Shown here one piece after another: positions 16,497 to 25,633 of a DNA stretch of 64,000 bases. Each line of letters starts with the position of its first letter. Within the stretch, counting starts at the first letter, position 1. The stretch covers positions 1 to 64,000 of the forward strand of contig JAODMO010000016.1 of NCBI GenBank assembly GCA_025464995.1, read 5' to 3'. A program made the translations under genes and the position numbers. This DNA is from Microbacteriaceae bacterium (GTDB lineage Bacteria; Actinomycetota; Actinomycetes; Actinomycetales; Microbacteriaceae). Below the pieces are notes generated by a model. The model saw only the letters and a list, made by a program, of their open reading frames with translations, did not search any database and was not told where the DNA came from.

Positions 16497-16638
16497 GTAT
16501 GCAGCGGCAGAACGGGACGCGGGCGCGCCGCGGGAGAACTTCCGCCGACGCCCGTAGTACCGCGGTACGACGGGCCGGGGAGGCAACATCGTCCTCGCGC
16601 CCGATGCTGACGAATCCACGCGTCCCTAGGCTGGAACC

Positions 16639-17577
16639 ATGATCAACGCAGAAGGACTCACAAAGCGATACGGTGCCAAGACCGCCGTCAACGACATCAG
16701 CTTCACCGTCAAGCCGGGCCTCGTCACCGGCTTCCTCGGCCCCAACGGCGCGGGCAAGTCGACCACCATGCGCATGATCGTCGGCCTCGACCGCCCGACC
16801 GCGGGCCATGTCACGGTCAACGGCAAGCCGTACGCGCAGCACTCCGCGCCGCTGCGCGAGGTGGGCGCCCTGCTCGACGCCAAGGCCATCCACACGGGCC
16901 GCTCCGCCTACAACCACCTCCTTGCCATGGGAGCGACGCACGGCATCGGCAAGCGGCGCGTCAAGGAGGTCATCGGCCTCACCGGGCTCGAGTCTGTCGC
17001 GGGCAAGCGCGTCGGCGGGTTCTCGCTCGGCATGGGCCAGCGCCTCGGCATCGCCGCCGCACTGCTCGGCGACCCCGCCACCCTCGTCCTCGACGAGCCG
17101 GTCAACGGCCTCGACCCCGAGGGTGTCATGTGGGTGCGCAATCTCGCCCGGCACCTCGCGAGCGAGGGCCGCACTATCTTCCTCTCCAGCCACCTCATGA
17201 GCGAGATGGCCCTGACCGCCGACCACCTCATCGTGCTCGGGCGCGGACGCATAATCGCGGATGCCCCGGTCGCCGACATCATCTCCGCGTCGACCCGCAC
17301 CTCCGTGCGGCTCCGCAGCCCCCGAGCCGACCAGCTCGCCGACCTGTTGCGCGGCCCCGAGATCACCATCACGTCGCTCGAGCAGGACGTGCTCAGCGTC
17401 ACCGGCCTCGCCGCTCCGACCATCGGCGACGCGGCGGCCCGTGCCGGCATCGCGCTGCACGAACTCACCCCCGTCGCGGCATCCCTCGAGGAGGCCTACA
17501 TGGACCTCACCCAGCACGACGTCGAGTACCACACCGGCGCACCGTCCACCACGATCCCCCAGGAGGTAGCTCGATGA
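16639..17577 (+). CDS. ABC transporter ATP-binding protein
   Basis: A 312-residue ABC ATPase of the drug/antibiotic-exporter (CcmA/DrrA-like) class. Walker A GPNGAGKST spans 34-42; the signature FSLGMGQRLGIA (LGMGQ in place of LSGGQ) and Walker B TLVLDEPVNGLDPEG follow, then the switch His in LSSHLMSE. About 90 C-terminal residues form the accessory domain usual in this group. It overlaps the permease gene by 4 bp (ATGA), so the two form one half-transporter pair. The cargo is unknown; the downstream two-component system suggests regulation by an envelope signal. Confidence 0.92.
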   Translation: MINAEGLTKRYGAKTAVNDISFTVKPGLVTGFLGPNGAGKSTTMRMIVGLDRPTAGHVTVNGKPYAQHSAPLREVGALLDAKAIHTGRSAYNHLLAMGATHGIGKRRVKEVIGLTGLESVAGKRVGGFSLGMGQRLGIAAALLGDPATLVLDEPVNGLDPEGVMWVRNLARHLASEGRTIFLSSHLMSEMALTADHLIVLGRGRIIADAPVADIISASTRTSVRLRSPRADQLADLLRGPEITITSLEQDVLSVTGLAAPTIGDAAARAGIALHELTPVAASLEEAYMDLTQHDVEYHTGAPSTTIPQEVAR

Positions 17578-18401
17578 GCGCCACAATCACCGCGCCCCGC
17601 CAGACTGACAACACCCATCTCAGCTCGGTCGGAATCGTCCGCTCGGAGTGGATCAAACTGCGCACCGTGCGCTCGACGATCTGGTCGTACGCCATCGTCG
17701 TCGTCGTGTCGCTCGGCATCGCGCTGCTGCTGTCGTTCGCAACCAACTTCGGCGGCCAGGCGCCGCCGACGGACATCCACAACGACATCGTGCTGCAGAC
17801 GGCGACCTTCGGCGTCTACTTCGGCCAGCTCATCGTCGCCGTCCTGGGCGTGCTCATCGTCAGCGGCGAGTACACCACCGGCATGATCCGCTCCACCCTC
17901 ACGGCCGTACCGAAGCGCGTCCCCGCGCTGGCCGCCAAGGCGCTCGTGCTCTTCGTCGCGACGTTCGTCGTCGGCATCATCAGCGCCTTCGGCTCGCTGC
18001 TCATCGCCGTCCCCGTGCTCGGCGGCCAGGGCATCGACGCCGACTTCTCCGATGGCTCGCTCATCGGCAACCTCGTGCTCGCGGCCGTGTACCTCGCCCT
18101 CGTCGCGGTGTTCGCGCTCGGACTGGGTACCGTCCTGCGCAGCAGCGCGGGTGGCATCGCGGCGGCGCTCGGCACGATCCTGCTGCTGCCGACCATCCTG
18201 CAGCTCTTCGCGGGACTCACCCAGGCGCAGTGGGCGATGGACCTCATGCCGTACCTGTTCTCGAACGCCGGCAACGGCATGTACACACCGGCGATCGGCG
18301 CGGGCGGCCTCGAGCAGTGGCAGAGTGCGCTCGTCGTGCTCGGCTGGGTGGTCGTCTCGCTCGTCGCCGGGGCGCTGCTGCTCAAACGCCGCGACGCGTA
18401 G
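17574..18401 (+). CDS. ABC transporter permease, ABC-2 type
   Basis: A 275-residue membrane protein with a cytoplasmic N-terminus, the typical VRSEWIKLRTVRSTIWS entry sequence of actinobacterial ABC-2 permeases, and about six membrane helices. GEYTTGMIRSTLTAVPKR lies in the first cytoplasmic loop, a hallmark of this group. The C-terminus LLLKRRDA is cytoplasmic. It pairs with the ATPase encoded just upstream and probably works as a homodimer. ATG at 17574 is preceded by AGGAGGTAGCTCG, an excellent ribosome site. Confidence 0.9.
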   Translation: MSATITAPRQTDNTHLSSVGIVRSEWIKLRTVRSTIWSYAIVVVVSLGIALLLSFATNFGGQAPPTDIHNDIVLQTATFGVYFGQLIVAVLGVLIVSGEYTTGMIRSTLTAVPKRVPALAAKALVLFVATFVVGIISAFGSLLIAVPVLGGQGIDADFSDGSLIGNLVLAAVYLALVAVFALGLGTVLRSSAGGIAAALGTILLLPTILQLFAGLTQAQWAMDLMPYLFSNAGNGMYTPAIGAGGLEQWQSALVVLGWVVVSLVAGALLLKRRDA

Positions 18402-18411
18402 AGTCACGAGC

Positions 18412-19755
18412 GTGACGGAAGGCCCCCGCTCCCTCGACCGGCACACCGTGCCGGTCGAGGCTGACCTTCGCCTCCCCAAGCCCCCGGGCGTCATCCGGCA
18501 GTTCTGGTACCGGCATCCGCGCTGGACCGACTCCCTCATCGCCGGCACTTACCTCCTGTTGGCCGTGACCGGCTCGCTCGTGCTCGCGATCGCACGCGCG
18601 TGGGACGGCGACAGCGCACTGCTGCCGTTCGGCGTCACCACCCTCGTCATCGGCGCGGTAGCGCTGCTCTTCCGTCGCCGCCACCCGTGGACGGTGCTCG
18701 CGGTGGCGTGGAGTGTGACGTTGCTCGCCGCCCCGGTCTGGGGCACCGTCGACTTCGCCGTCATCCCCATAGCCGTGTACTCACTCGCCGTCTACGGCTC
18801 GGTGCGAGCGTCGTGGGTGGGATTCGGCGGCTCCGTCGTCGTCGGAGCACTCGCCACGATCATCGGCGACCAGATGGTGCTCGATCCCGCGGAGCCGGTC
18901 GAGACGTCGATCGGAAACGGCATATCGTTCGCCGTGCTGCTGCTCGTCGTGGTGCTGGTCGCGATCAACATCGCCAACCGCCGGCGCTACGTGGTCGCTC
19001 TGCTCGACCGTGCGGCACAGCTCGCCCGCGAACGCGACCAGCAGGCGCAGCTCGCCGCGATCACAGAACGCTCGCGCATTGCGCGCGAGATGCACGATAT
19101 CGTCTCCCACGGTCTCACGGTGATGGTCACTCTCGCGGAGGGCTCCGCCGCCACGGCCGCGGCCCAGCCCGAGCGGGCGGCCGACGCCATGCGACACGTC
19201 GCCGAGACCGGCCGCCAAGCGCTCGCAGACATGCGACGCATGCTCGGTGTGCTCGACGACGGACTCCCCGGCGCCGATTCGGCCCTCGAGGCTCTCACGC
19301 CGCAGCCCGGTATCGCCGAGCTCGGCGGCCTCATCGAGGGCTTCCGGTCGGCCGGGCTGGCGCTGCAGTTCAGCTCGGAGGGCACCCCGCCGACCGACTC
19401 GGCCGAGCAGCTCACGGTCTACCGACTCGTTCAGGAGTCGCTGACGAACGTCTTGCGCCATTCCCCCGGCGCCGCTTCCGTGCGCGTCTCGGTGCGCTAC
19501 GGCGCGAGCGACGTGACCATCACCGTGACGAACGACAGCGCTGTGAGCGAGACCCCGGCGCCCGTCGAGCCGCGAGACCGCCGGCACGGCGGCCATGGCA
19601 TCCTCGGCATGCGTGAACGCGTCGCGCTCTACGGCGGCACGGTGGAGTCCGGGCCGCGGGCCGGCGGCGGCTGGATGGTCACCGCCACCCTGAGACACGA
19701 TCCGGCACCACCCATCCCGACCCCCGCCCCGCACGAATGGACGCCTGTACAGTGA
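18412..19755 (+). CDS. Sensor histidine kinase, NarL/DesK type
   Basis: A 447-residue membrane kinase. Four to five hydrophobic segments lie in roughly residues 40-190. The HisKA_3 dimerisation domain follows, with ERSRIAREMHDIVSHGLTVM and phospho-acceptor His228, then an HATPase_c domain with the N-box ESLTNVLRHS and the G-box HGGHGILGMRERV near the end. GTG at 18412 is 10 bp after the permease stop. It overlaps the response-regulator gene. The cognate partner is encoded next, and the ABC exporter upstream is the likely regulated target. Confidence 0.92.
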   Translation: MTEGPRSLDRHTVPVEADLRLPKPPGVIRQFWYRHPRWTDSLIAGTYLLLAVTGSLVLAIARAWDGDSALLPFGVTTLVIGAVALLFRRRHPWTVLAVAWSVTLLAAPVWGTVDFAVIPIAVYSLAVYGSVRASWVGFGGSVVVGALATIIGDQMVLDPAEPVETSIGNGISFAVLLLVVVLVAINIANRRRYVVALLDRAAQLARERDQQAQLAAITERSRIAREMHDIVSHGLTVMVTLAEGSAATAAAQPERAADAMRHVAETGRQALADMRRMLGVLDDGLPGADSALEALTPQPGIAELGGLIEGFRSAGLALQFSSEGTPPTDSAEQLTVYRLVQESLTNVLRHSPGAASVRVSVRYGASDVTITVTNDSAVSETPAPVEPRDRRHGGHGILGMRERVALYGGTVESGPRAGGGWMVTATLRHDPAPPIPTPAPHEWTPVQ

Positions 19756-20459
19756 CCGACCCGAGAACAGACCGGCCCCGACGGGGCGACGGCGAGCCGA
19801 CGGCGCGCGCCATCCGCCTGCTCATCGTCGACGACCAGGCGCTCGTGCGCATGGGCTTCCGGATGCTGCTCGAGGCGGAGCCCGACATCGACGTCGTCGC
19901 CGAGGCGGGCAATGGCGCCGACGCGCTGCTGCTCGCACAGGAGCTGCGCCCCGACGTCGTGCTCATGGACGTGCGGATGCCGGGACTTGACGGCATCGCG
20001 ACGACGTCACGGCTGCTCGACCTCTCGCCCGAGTCGCGTGTCATCGTTCTGACCACCTTCGACCTCGACGAGTACGCGTTCGGCGGCCTCCGCGCGGGTG
20101 CGAGCGGCTTCCTCGTCAAGGACACCCGTCCCGCCGAGCTGCTCGCCGCCGTGCGAGCCGTCGCGAACGGGGAGGCGGCGATCTCCGGTCGCGTGACCCG
20201 GCGCATGCTCGAGCTGTTCGGCGGCCGTCTGCCGGCATCGGATGGTGCTGCCCCGGCGCTGCTCGCGAGCCTCACGCCCCGCGAGCTCGAGATCCTCACC
20301 GCAATCGGGGAGGGGCTCAGCAACGGGGAGATCGCCGAACGGTTCTTCGTCGCCGAATCCACCGTGAAGACCCACGTCGGCCGCGTGCTGCAGAAACTCG
20401 CCCTGCGCGACCGCGTGCAGGCCGTCATCTTCGCCTACGGCGAGGGGCTCGTCGGCTGA
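19737..20459 (+). CDS. LuxR/NarL-family response regulator
   Basis: A 240-residue two-domain regulator. The receiver domain has the acidic pair VDD near 31-33, the phosphorylation site Asp78 in DVVLMDVRMPG, the switch Thr in VLTTFD, and Lys in FLVKDTRP. The C-terminal LuxR-type helix-turn-helix is in LTPRELEILTAIGEGLSNGE through STVKTHVGRVLQKL. The start may be ATG 19737 or GTG 19752; the latter gives a 4-base GTGA overlap with the kinase stop. It partners the histidine kinase upstream. Confidence 0.93.
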   Translation: MDACTVTDPRTDRPRRGDGEPTARAIRLLIVDDQALVRMGFRMLLEAEPDIDVVAEAGNGADALLLAQELRPDVVLMDVRMPGLDGIATTSRLLDLSPESRVIVLTTFDLDEYAFGGLRAGASGFLVKDTRPAELLAAVRAVANGEAAISGRVTRRMLELFGGRLPASDGAAPALLASLTPRELEILTAIGEGLSNGEIAERFFVAESTVKTHVGRVLQKLALRDRVQAVIFAYGEGLVG

Positions 20460-20511
20460 ACGCGTCGCCCCCGGGCGGTCCCCCGCGGGTCGCGAATACA
20501 CTGGAGGCAAT

Positions 20512-21708
20512 ATGGCAGTGACTGAAGTGACCCCCGATACGCCCGCTCCCATGTTCGACTGGGCCGCAATGTGGAGCTCGATCGGCGCGTTCATCGACGC
20601 GTGGACCCCGATCCAGGTTGTGCTCATCATCATCGGGGCGATCCTGCTGCGCATCGTGTTGCAGCTCGGCATCAACCGTCTCGTCGACCGCGTCGTGCTC
20701 GGCGTCAAGAAGAAGCAGAGCGTGCAAGACACGCAGGCGCTGTCGTCGTCACCGCTCGCGGCGGTGCGAATCGTCCAGCGCACGCGCACCCTCGGCACCG
20801 TGCTGAACAACGTCGTCACCGCCGTCATCGTCACGGTCGCCGGCCTGCTCATCATCACGACGCTGTTTCCCGACATCATCGGCGCCTTCTCGCTCATCAC
20901 CGCCGCGCTCGGTGCAGGGCTCGGCTTCGGCGCACAGAACATCGTCAAAGACGTGCTCAGCGGCCTCTTCATCGTCGCGGAGGACCAGATCGGCGTCGGC
21001 GACGTCGTCGACCTCGGCCCGGCAACCGGAGTCGTCGAGGAGGTCGGCATCCGCATCACGAAGATCCGCGACGTCAACGGCACGCTGTGGTTCGTGCGCA
21101 ACGGCGAGATTCTGCGCGTCGGCAACATGTCGCAGGGGTGGTCGCGGGTCATCATCGATCTCGCCGTGCCCTACGACGCCGACACCGAGGCCGTGCAGGA
21201 ACGGATGCTGGACACCGCCAACGCTCTCGCGACCGACCCCAAGTGGCGCTCACGCATGCTCGAGAAGCCGGAGATCTGGGGCATCGAGTCGATCTCCGCC
21301 GAGGCGATCGTGATCCGGCTGGTAGTCAAGACGCGCTCCACCTCGAAAGACGATGTCGCGCGCGAACTGCGAAGCCGTCTCAAGCGCGCCCTCGACGAGA
21401 TGGACGTCAAGATGCCCGCACTCAACTCGATAACGCTGAGCGGCTTCGAGGGTGCCTCGAGCGTTCGGGGAGCGCGCCCGCCGCGCACCAAGCCGGTCTC
21501 GGTTCCACCGGCCGCGCTCAAGCCGACCAAGAAGAATGGCCGCGGCGCGAAGTCGGTCGTCGACCCCCGCGGGTTCACCTCCGAGGCTCGAGTCACGGGT
21601 GCCGGCGCCGACTCGACCAGCGGCGGCACAGCCGTCGGCGACCAGCCGGTCTCCGGCAACATCACCAAGCCGGCCAGGGTGTCGAAGACCCGGAGGGGCA
21701 CAGAATGA
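20512..21708 (+). CDS. Mechanosensitive ion channel, MscS family
   Basis: A 398-residue MscS-type channel that releases solutes on hypo-osmotic shock. There are three predicted membrane helices (about 36-55, 95-118 and 122-140). The pore-lining third helix has the Gly/Ala-rich pattern LITAALGAGLGFGAQNIVKD. The beta domain follows with DQIGVGDVVDLG and the vestibule. The last 85 residues are Pro/Lys/Ser-rich and probably disordered, an extension beyond the minimal MscS. ATG follows CTGGAGG. It overlaps the haemoglobin gene by 4 bp. Confidence 0.92.
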   Translation: MAVTEVTPDTPAPMFDWAAMWSSIGAFIDAWTPIQVVLIIIGAILLRIVLQLGINRLVDRVVLGVKKKQSVQDTQALSSSPLAAVRIVQRTRTLGTVLNNVVTAVIVTVAGLLIITTLFPDIIGAFSLITAALGAGLGFGAQNIVKDVLSGLFIVAEDQIGVGDVVDLGPATGVVEEVGIRITKIRDVNGTLWFVRNGEILRVGNMSQGWSRVIIDLAVPYDADTEAVQERMLDTANALATDPKWRSRMLEKPEIWGIESISAEAIVIRLVVKTRSTSKDDVARELRSRLKRALDEMDVKMPALNSITLSGFEGASSVRGARPPRTKPVSVPPAALKPTKKNGRGAKSVVDPRGFTSEARVTGAGADSTSGGTAVGDQPVSGNITKPARVSKTRRGTE

Positions 21709-22136
21709 GCGAACCGAACCCCGTGACCCTGAGGCTCAGCCAGAGCGGCGAGTCGGTGCAGGGCAACTTCTGGCAGCAGGTCGGCGGCCGCCCGACGTTC
21801 GAGCTGCTCGTGCGCCGCTTCTACGCGGGCATCGAGAGCGACCCCGTGCTGCTCCCGATGTACCCCGAGAAGGACCTCGAGGGCGCCATCCAACGCCTCA
21901 CCGGCTTCCTCGAGCAGTACTGGGGCGGCCCCGGCGCGTACTCGGAGGAGCGCGGCCACCCGCGCCTGCGCCAAAGGCACATGCCGTTCGCGGTCAATCC
22001 CGACGCGCGCGACCGCTGGCTGCTGCACATGCGGGCCGCCGTCGACAGTCTCGAGCTCTCGCCGCTGCACGACGCGACGCTGTGGGCGTACCTCGAGCGC
22101 GCGGCCCACGCGATGGTCAACACCTTCGACGAGTAG
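21705..22136 (+). CDS. Group II truncated haemoglobin (trHbO-like)
   Basis: A 143-residue 2-on-2 globin. The group II pattern HPRLRQRHMPF places the proximal heme ligand at His92, and Trp105 in RDRWLLHM is the G8 tryptophan diagnostic of this class; FYAGI and LLPMYP are also typical. Related proteins (GlbO of mycobacteria) bind oxygen tightly and are tied to membrane respiration or redox protection. ATGA overlap with the mscS gene shows translational coupling, although the functional link between channel and globin is not obvious. Confidence 0.92.
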   Translation: MSEPNPVTLRLSQSGESVQGNFWQQVGGRPTFELLVRRFYAGIESDPVLLPMYPEKDLEGAIQRLTGFLEQYWGGPGAYSEERGHPRLRQRHMPFAVNPDARDRWLLHMRAAVDSLELSPLHDATLWAYLERAAHAMVNTFDE

Positions 22137-22172
22137 CGGACGCGGCCGACCACTCGTCGAGGGTGTGGCACC

Positions 22173-23024
22173 TCACGCCGCGGCGAGACCCTCGGCGAGG
22201 GGCGTCGTCGGCCGGCCGATGAGGCGTGAGAGATCGCCGGATGTCTCGCCGAGCAGGCCGTCGCGGATGTTGCCGTCGAGCGCGACGACGAAGCCGACCG
22301 TGCCGTCATCCAGGCCGCGGGAGGCGAGGAGAGCGGCGTGCTCGTCGGGCGTCAGCCGCGTGTAGGCCACCTCACGGCCGACGATGTCGCTGATCGCCGC
22401 GGCGAGGTCGTCGAAGGTCCACGCCGCGTCTCCGGAGAGCTCGTAGACGCTCCCCTCGTGCCCCGCCTCGCGCAGCACGACGGCCGCGGCATCCGCGTAG
22501 TCCTTGCGGCTCGCGCTCGCCACCCGTCCGTCGCCCACGCTCGCCTCGATGGCTCCCGTCGCCCGGCCCTTCTCGACCTGGCCGACGTAGTTCTCCGTGT
22601 ACCACCCGTTGCGCAGGATGGTGAATGGAACCCCCGACGCGACGAGCGTCTCCTCGGTCGCCTTGTGCTCGGGTGCGAGCACAAGCGCCGACGTCGTAGC
22701 GCGCGGGGCGCTCGTGTAGACGATGCGCGCGACGCCGGCGTCCTTCGCGGCCGCGATCACGGCGGTGTGCTGCTCCGCACGCTTGCCGACCTCAGAGCCC
22801 GAGACGAGCAACAGGATGTCGCCGGGCTCGACGACCGCCGACACCGTCGCAGGCTCGTTGTAGTCGAGCCGTGCTACCCGCACTCCGCGGTCGGCCAGGG
22901 CGTTGAGCGACTCGGGCTTCCGCGCGGTCGCGACGATGTCGGCCGGTGCGGTGCCGCGGGCGAGCAGGGATTCGACGACGAGGCGTCCGAGGTTGCCGGA
23001 GGCGGCGGTGACGATGAGAGACAT
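22173..23024 (-). CDS. NmrA-like NAD(P)-dependent oxidoreductase (QorB-like)
   Basis: A 283-residue atypical short-chain dehydrogenase. The N-terminal dinucleotide motif is TAASGNLGRLVVESLLARG. The next segments (LLLVSGSEVGKRAEQH, AAKDAGVARIVYTSAP, FTILRNGWYTENY) match the quinone oxidoreductase-2/QorB and NmrA-like group, which use NADPH. ATG at 23024 has GAAAGGA 6 bp upstream. The very long open frame that continues upstream antisense to the asparaginase gene is a shadow. It is divergent from the asparaginase gene across 75 bp. Confidence 0.87.
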   Translation of the reverse strand: MSLIVTAASGNLGRLVVESLLARGTAPADIVATARKPESLNALADRGVRVARLDYNEPATVSAVVEPGDILLLVSGSEVGKRAEQHTAVIAAAKDAGVARIVYTSAPRATTSALVLAPEHKATEETLVASGVPFTILRNGWYTENYVGQVEKGRATGAIEASVGDGRVASASRKDYADAAAVVLREAGHEGSVYELSGDAAWTFDDLAAAISDIVGREVAYTRLTPDEHAALLASRGLDDGTVGFVVALDGNIRDGLLGETSGDLSRLIGRPTTPLAEGLAAA

Positions 23025-23099
23025 GGTGTCCTTTCGGTTGCGATTACCGGTGACAACGCGCGGAGACGCTCGCTGCTTCCCGTGCGGGAGGATAGGGAG

Positions 23100-24101
23100 A
23101 TGGTCGCGTCCGCACTCCCCCATATCGTCGTACTCGCGCTCGGCGGCACCATCGCCGGATCGGCCGCCTCGGCAACCGACGCGACCGGTTACCGGGCGGC
23201 GACCACCGGGGTCGACGACCTCCTCGCGCGAGTGCCCGACGCGGCACGGCTGGCGCGGCTCACCGGCGAGCAGTTCGCGAACATGGACTCTTCCGACCTC
23301 ACCGACGAAGTGCTGCTCGCGTTGGCCCGGCGCGTGAGCGCGATCGCCGCCGAGCCCGGTGTCGACGGCGTCGTCATCACGCACGGCACCGACACGATGG
23401 AGGAGTCCGCCTACTTCCTCAACCTCGTGCTCACCACCTCCGTTCCCGTGGTGCTCACCGGTGCGATGCGGCCCGCGACCGCGCTGAGCGCCGACGGACC
23501 GATGAACTTGCACGCCGCCGTGGCCGTCGCGGCCGCGGCATCGTCGTCGAGGCAGGGTGTACTCGTCGTCATGAACGACGAGATCCACAGCGGGCGGGAC
23601 GTCACGAAGACCTCGAGCACGCGCGTCGGTGCGTTCGGCTCGCCCTACGGGCCGCTCGGGGTCGTGGTGGCGGGGCGCCCGCTGTACTACCGCAGCGTCG
23701 CACGCCCGCACACGACCGCGACCGAATTCGACATCGCGGCGATCGACGCTCTGCCCCGCGCGGGAATCGTCTTCGCGCACTCCGGCATCGACGAGTCGCT
23801 CGCCACGGTGATCGGTGCGGCCGGCTGGGACATCATCGTGCACGCCGGATTCGGCAACGGAACCGTCGCCAACCGGGTCATCGCGCCGCTCGAGGCGGCA
23901 CGAGCCGGCGGCGCGGTCGTGGTGCGCGCGACGCGCACGGGCAGCGGACACGTGAGCGCGGCGGGGGCGAGCGGCGACCTGGTCAACGGCTGGATCTCGG
24001 TCGACGACCAGAGTCCGCAGCGGGCACGCATTCTCGCGTGCCTCGCGCTCACCGTGACACGCGACCACGACGCCATCCAGCGCATCTTCGACACCTACTG
24101 A
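23100..24101 (+). CDS. L-asparaginase
   Basis: A 333-residue asparaginase of the bacterial class hydrolysing L-asparagine to aspartate and ammonia. Both active-site signatures are present: LGGTIAGSA, containing the nucleophilic Thr, and VITHGTDTMEESAYFL, containing the Thr-Asp pair. NDEIHSGRDVTKTS matches the conserved central region. No signal peptide is visible, so it is probably cytosolic. ATG at 23100 has GGGAGG about 8 bp upstream. Confidence 0.93.
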   Translation: MVASALPHIVVLALGGTIAGSAASATDATGYRAATTGVDDLLARVPDAARLARLTGEQFANMDSSDLTDEVLLALARRVSAIAAEPGVDGVVITHGTDTMEESAYFLNLVLTTSVPVVLTGAMRPATALSADGPMNLHAAVAVAAAASSSRQGVLVVMNDEIHSGRDVTKTSSTRVGAFGSPYGPLGVVVAGRPLYYRSVARPHTTATEFDIAAIDALPRAGIVFAHSGIDESLATVIGAAGWDIIVHAGFGNGTVANRVIAPLEAARAGGAVVVRATRTGSGHVSAAGASGDLVNGWISVDDQSPQRARILACLALTVTRDHDAIQRIFDTY

Positions 24102-24157
24102 GGCGTGTCGCGTCGCGCTGCGGCCGCTCCCGGCCCCATCGTCACCGACTGCGCCGG

Positions 24158-25420
24158 CTACATCCGGGAGATCGCCGCCTCGATGCTCGCCGCGATGATG
24201 TCGAGGCCGCGGTTCAGTGTGGCGTCGTCGATGACGAGGGCCGGGAGAAGCTTCAGCACCTCGTCCACCGGGCCCGCGGTCTCGACGACGAGCCCGCGCG
24301 TGAATGCCTCCGCCGCGATCGCCTGGGCTAGCTCCGGCAGCGCCGTGCTCGCAAACCCGAAGATGAAGCCGCGGCCGCGCACCTCGAGCCGCGCCTGCGG
24401 GTACAGCCCGGCGATGCCCGCGAGGCGCTCGCGCACGATCGCCTCCTTGCGGTGCACATCGGTGGTGAGCGCGTCGTCGCGCCAGTAGGTCTCGAGGGCG
24501 ACCGTCGCGCAGACGAACGCCATGTTGTTGCCTCGGAAGGTTCCGCTGTGCGAACCGCGCTTGAGCACGTCGATGTCGCGGTTGAGCAGCACGAGCGACA
24601 TCGGCAGCCCGTAGCCGGAGAGCGACTTCGAGAGCGTGACGATGTCGGGCACGATGCCGGATGCCTCGAAGCTGAAGAACTCGCCGGTGCGACCGGCCCC
24701 GACCTGGATGTCGTCCACGATCAGCAGGATGCCGTGACGCGTGCAGAGTTCGCGCAGGCCGCGCAGCCACTCGGGACTCGCGACGTTGATGCCGCCCTCG
24801 GCCTGGATCGTCTCGACGATGACCGCGGCGGGCAGCTCGAGTCCGCTGCTCCGGTCGTTCAGCATCGTCTCGAGGTAGGCGAGGGTGTCGAGCCCGGGCA
24901 CGTAGCCCTCGAACGGCACGAAGACCACGTCCTGGAGCGAGTACCCGGCGGCCTCACGGAAGTGCTGGTTGGCCGTCGCGGCGAGGGATCCGCCGCTGAC
25001 GCCGTGGAAGGCACGGGTGAAGGCCACGACCGTCGACCGTCCGGTGGACCGGCGCGCGATCTTGAGCGCCGCCTCGACGGCGTTGGTGCCGGTCGGGCCG
25101 GTGAACTGGAGCTTGTAGTCGAGGCCGCGCGGCTCGAGCACGATGCGCGTGAACGCCTCGAGGAAGTTCTTCTTCGCGACCGTCGCCATGTCGAGCGAGT
25201 GCGAGATGGAGTCGCGGGAGATGTACTCGAGCAGGCTCGCCTTCATGACCGGGTTGTTGTGCCCGTAGTTGAGGGCGCCGGCACCGCTGAAGAAGTCGAT
25301 GTACTCGGTGCCGGCTTCGTCGATCATCGTCGAACCGATGGCGCGGTCGAAGATGACGGGGAACGAACGGATGTATCCCCTCACATCGGATTCGATGTCG
25401 CTGAAGATGTCCAGATCCAT
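24158..25420 (-). CDS. ectB: Diaminobutyrate--2-oxoglutarate transaminase, EctB-like
   Basis: A 420-residue class III PLP aminotransferase. FTGPTGTNAVEAALKIARR, AFHGVSGGSLAAT, and IVDDIQVGAGRTG (Asp contacting PLP) are followed by IVTLSKSLSGYGLPMS, which carries the Schiff-base lysine. The N-terminal start MDLDIFSDIESDVRGYIRSF and overall length match EctB, which makes 2,4-diaminobutyrate from aspartate semialdehyde, the first ectoine step. GAGAGGA precedes the ATG. Neither ectA nor ectC flanks it, so it may feed a different 2,4-diaminobutyrate pathway or the ectoine genes may lie elsewhere. Confidence 0.85.
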   Translation of the reverse strand: MDLDIFSDIESDVRGYIRSFPVIFDRAIGSTMIDEAGTEYIDFFSGAGALNYGHNNPVMKASLLEYISRDSISHSLDMATVAKKNFLEAFTRIVLEPRGLDYKLQFTGPTGTNAVEAALKIARRSTGRSTVVAFTRAFHGVSGGSLAATANQHFREAAGYSLQDVVFVPFEGYVPGLDTLAYLETMLNDRSSGLELPAAVIVETIQAEGGINVASPEWLRGLRELCTRHGILLIVDDIQVGAGRTGEFFSFEASGIVPDIVTLSKSLSGYGLPMSLVLLNRDIDVLKRGSHSGTFRGNNMAFVCATVALETYWRDDALTTDVHRKEAIVRERLAGIAGLYPQARLEVRGRGFIFGFASTALPELAQAIAAEAFTRGLVVETAGPVDEVLKLLPALVIDDATLNRGLDIIAASIEAAISRM

Positions 25421-25633
25421 GTCACACGTCCTCTCGAGTAGCGTTCGCCTGCGCCATCCCTGACGCAAACGGACCGGCGGGGCGAACGACGCGTGTTTCG
25501 AGGATGGGCACCCCTTATCGTAACGAACGCGGCGGGGCGTGCCCTGAGCGTGCCTCGCGTGCCCTGCGTGCGGGCGGCTGGCGGGATGGCGCGGCCCGCC
25601 TACGTGTCTCACCCCGGGCGTAGCGTGGAGACC

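Larger units (their letters stand above)
16321..16638. other. Intergenic region with promoter of the ABC exporter operon
   Basis: About 320 bp separate pepN from the ABC ATPase gene. I see no gene. The region contains a short 15-bp tandem repeat (16402-16446) and a single half-site of the REP-like palindromes found at 50.2 kb (about 16477-16496). The last 60 bp should hold the promoter of the exporter genes. Confidence 0.5.
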
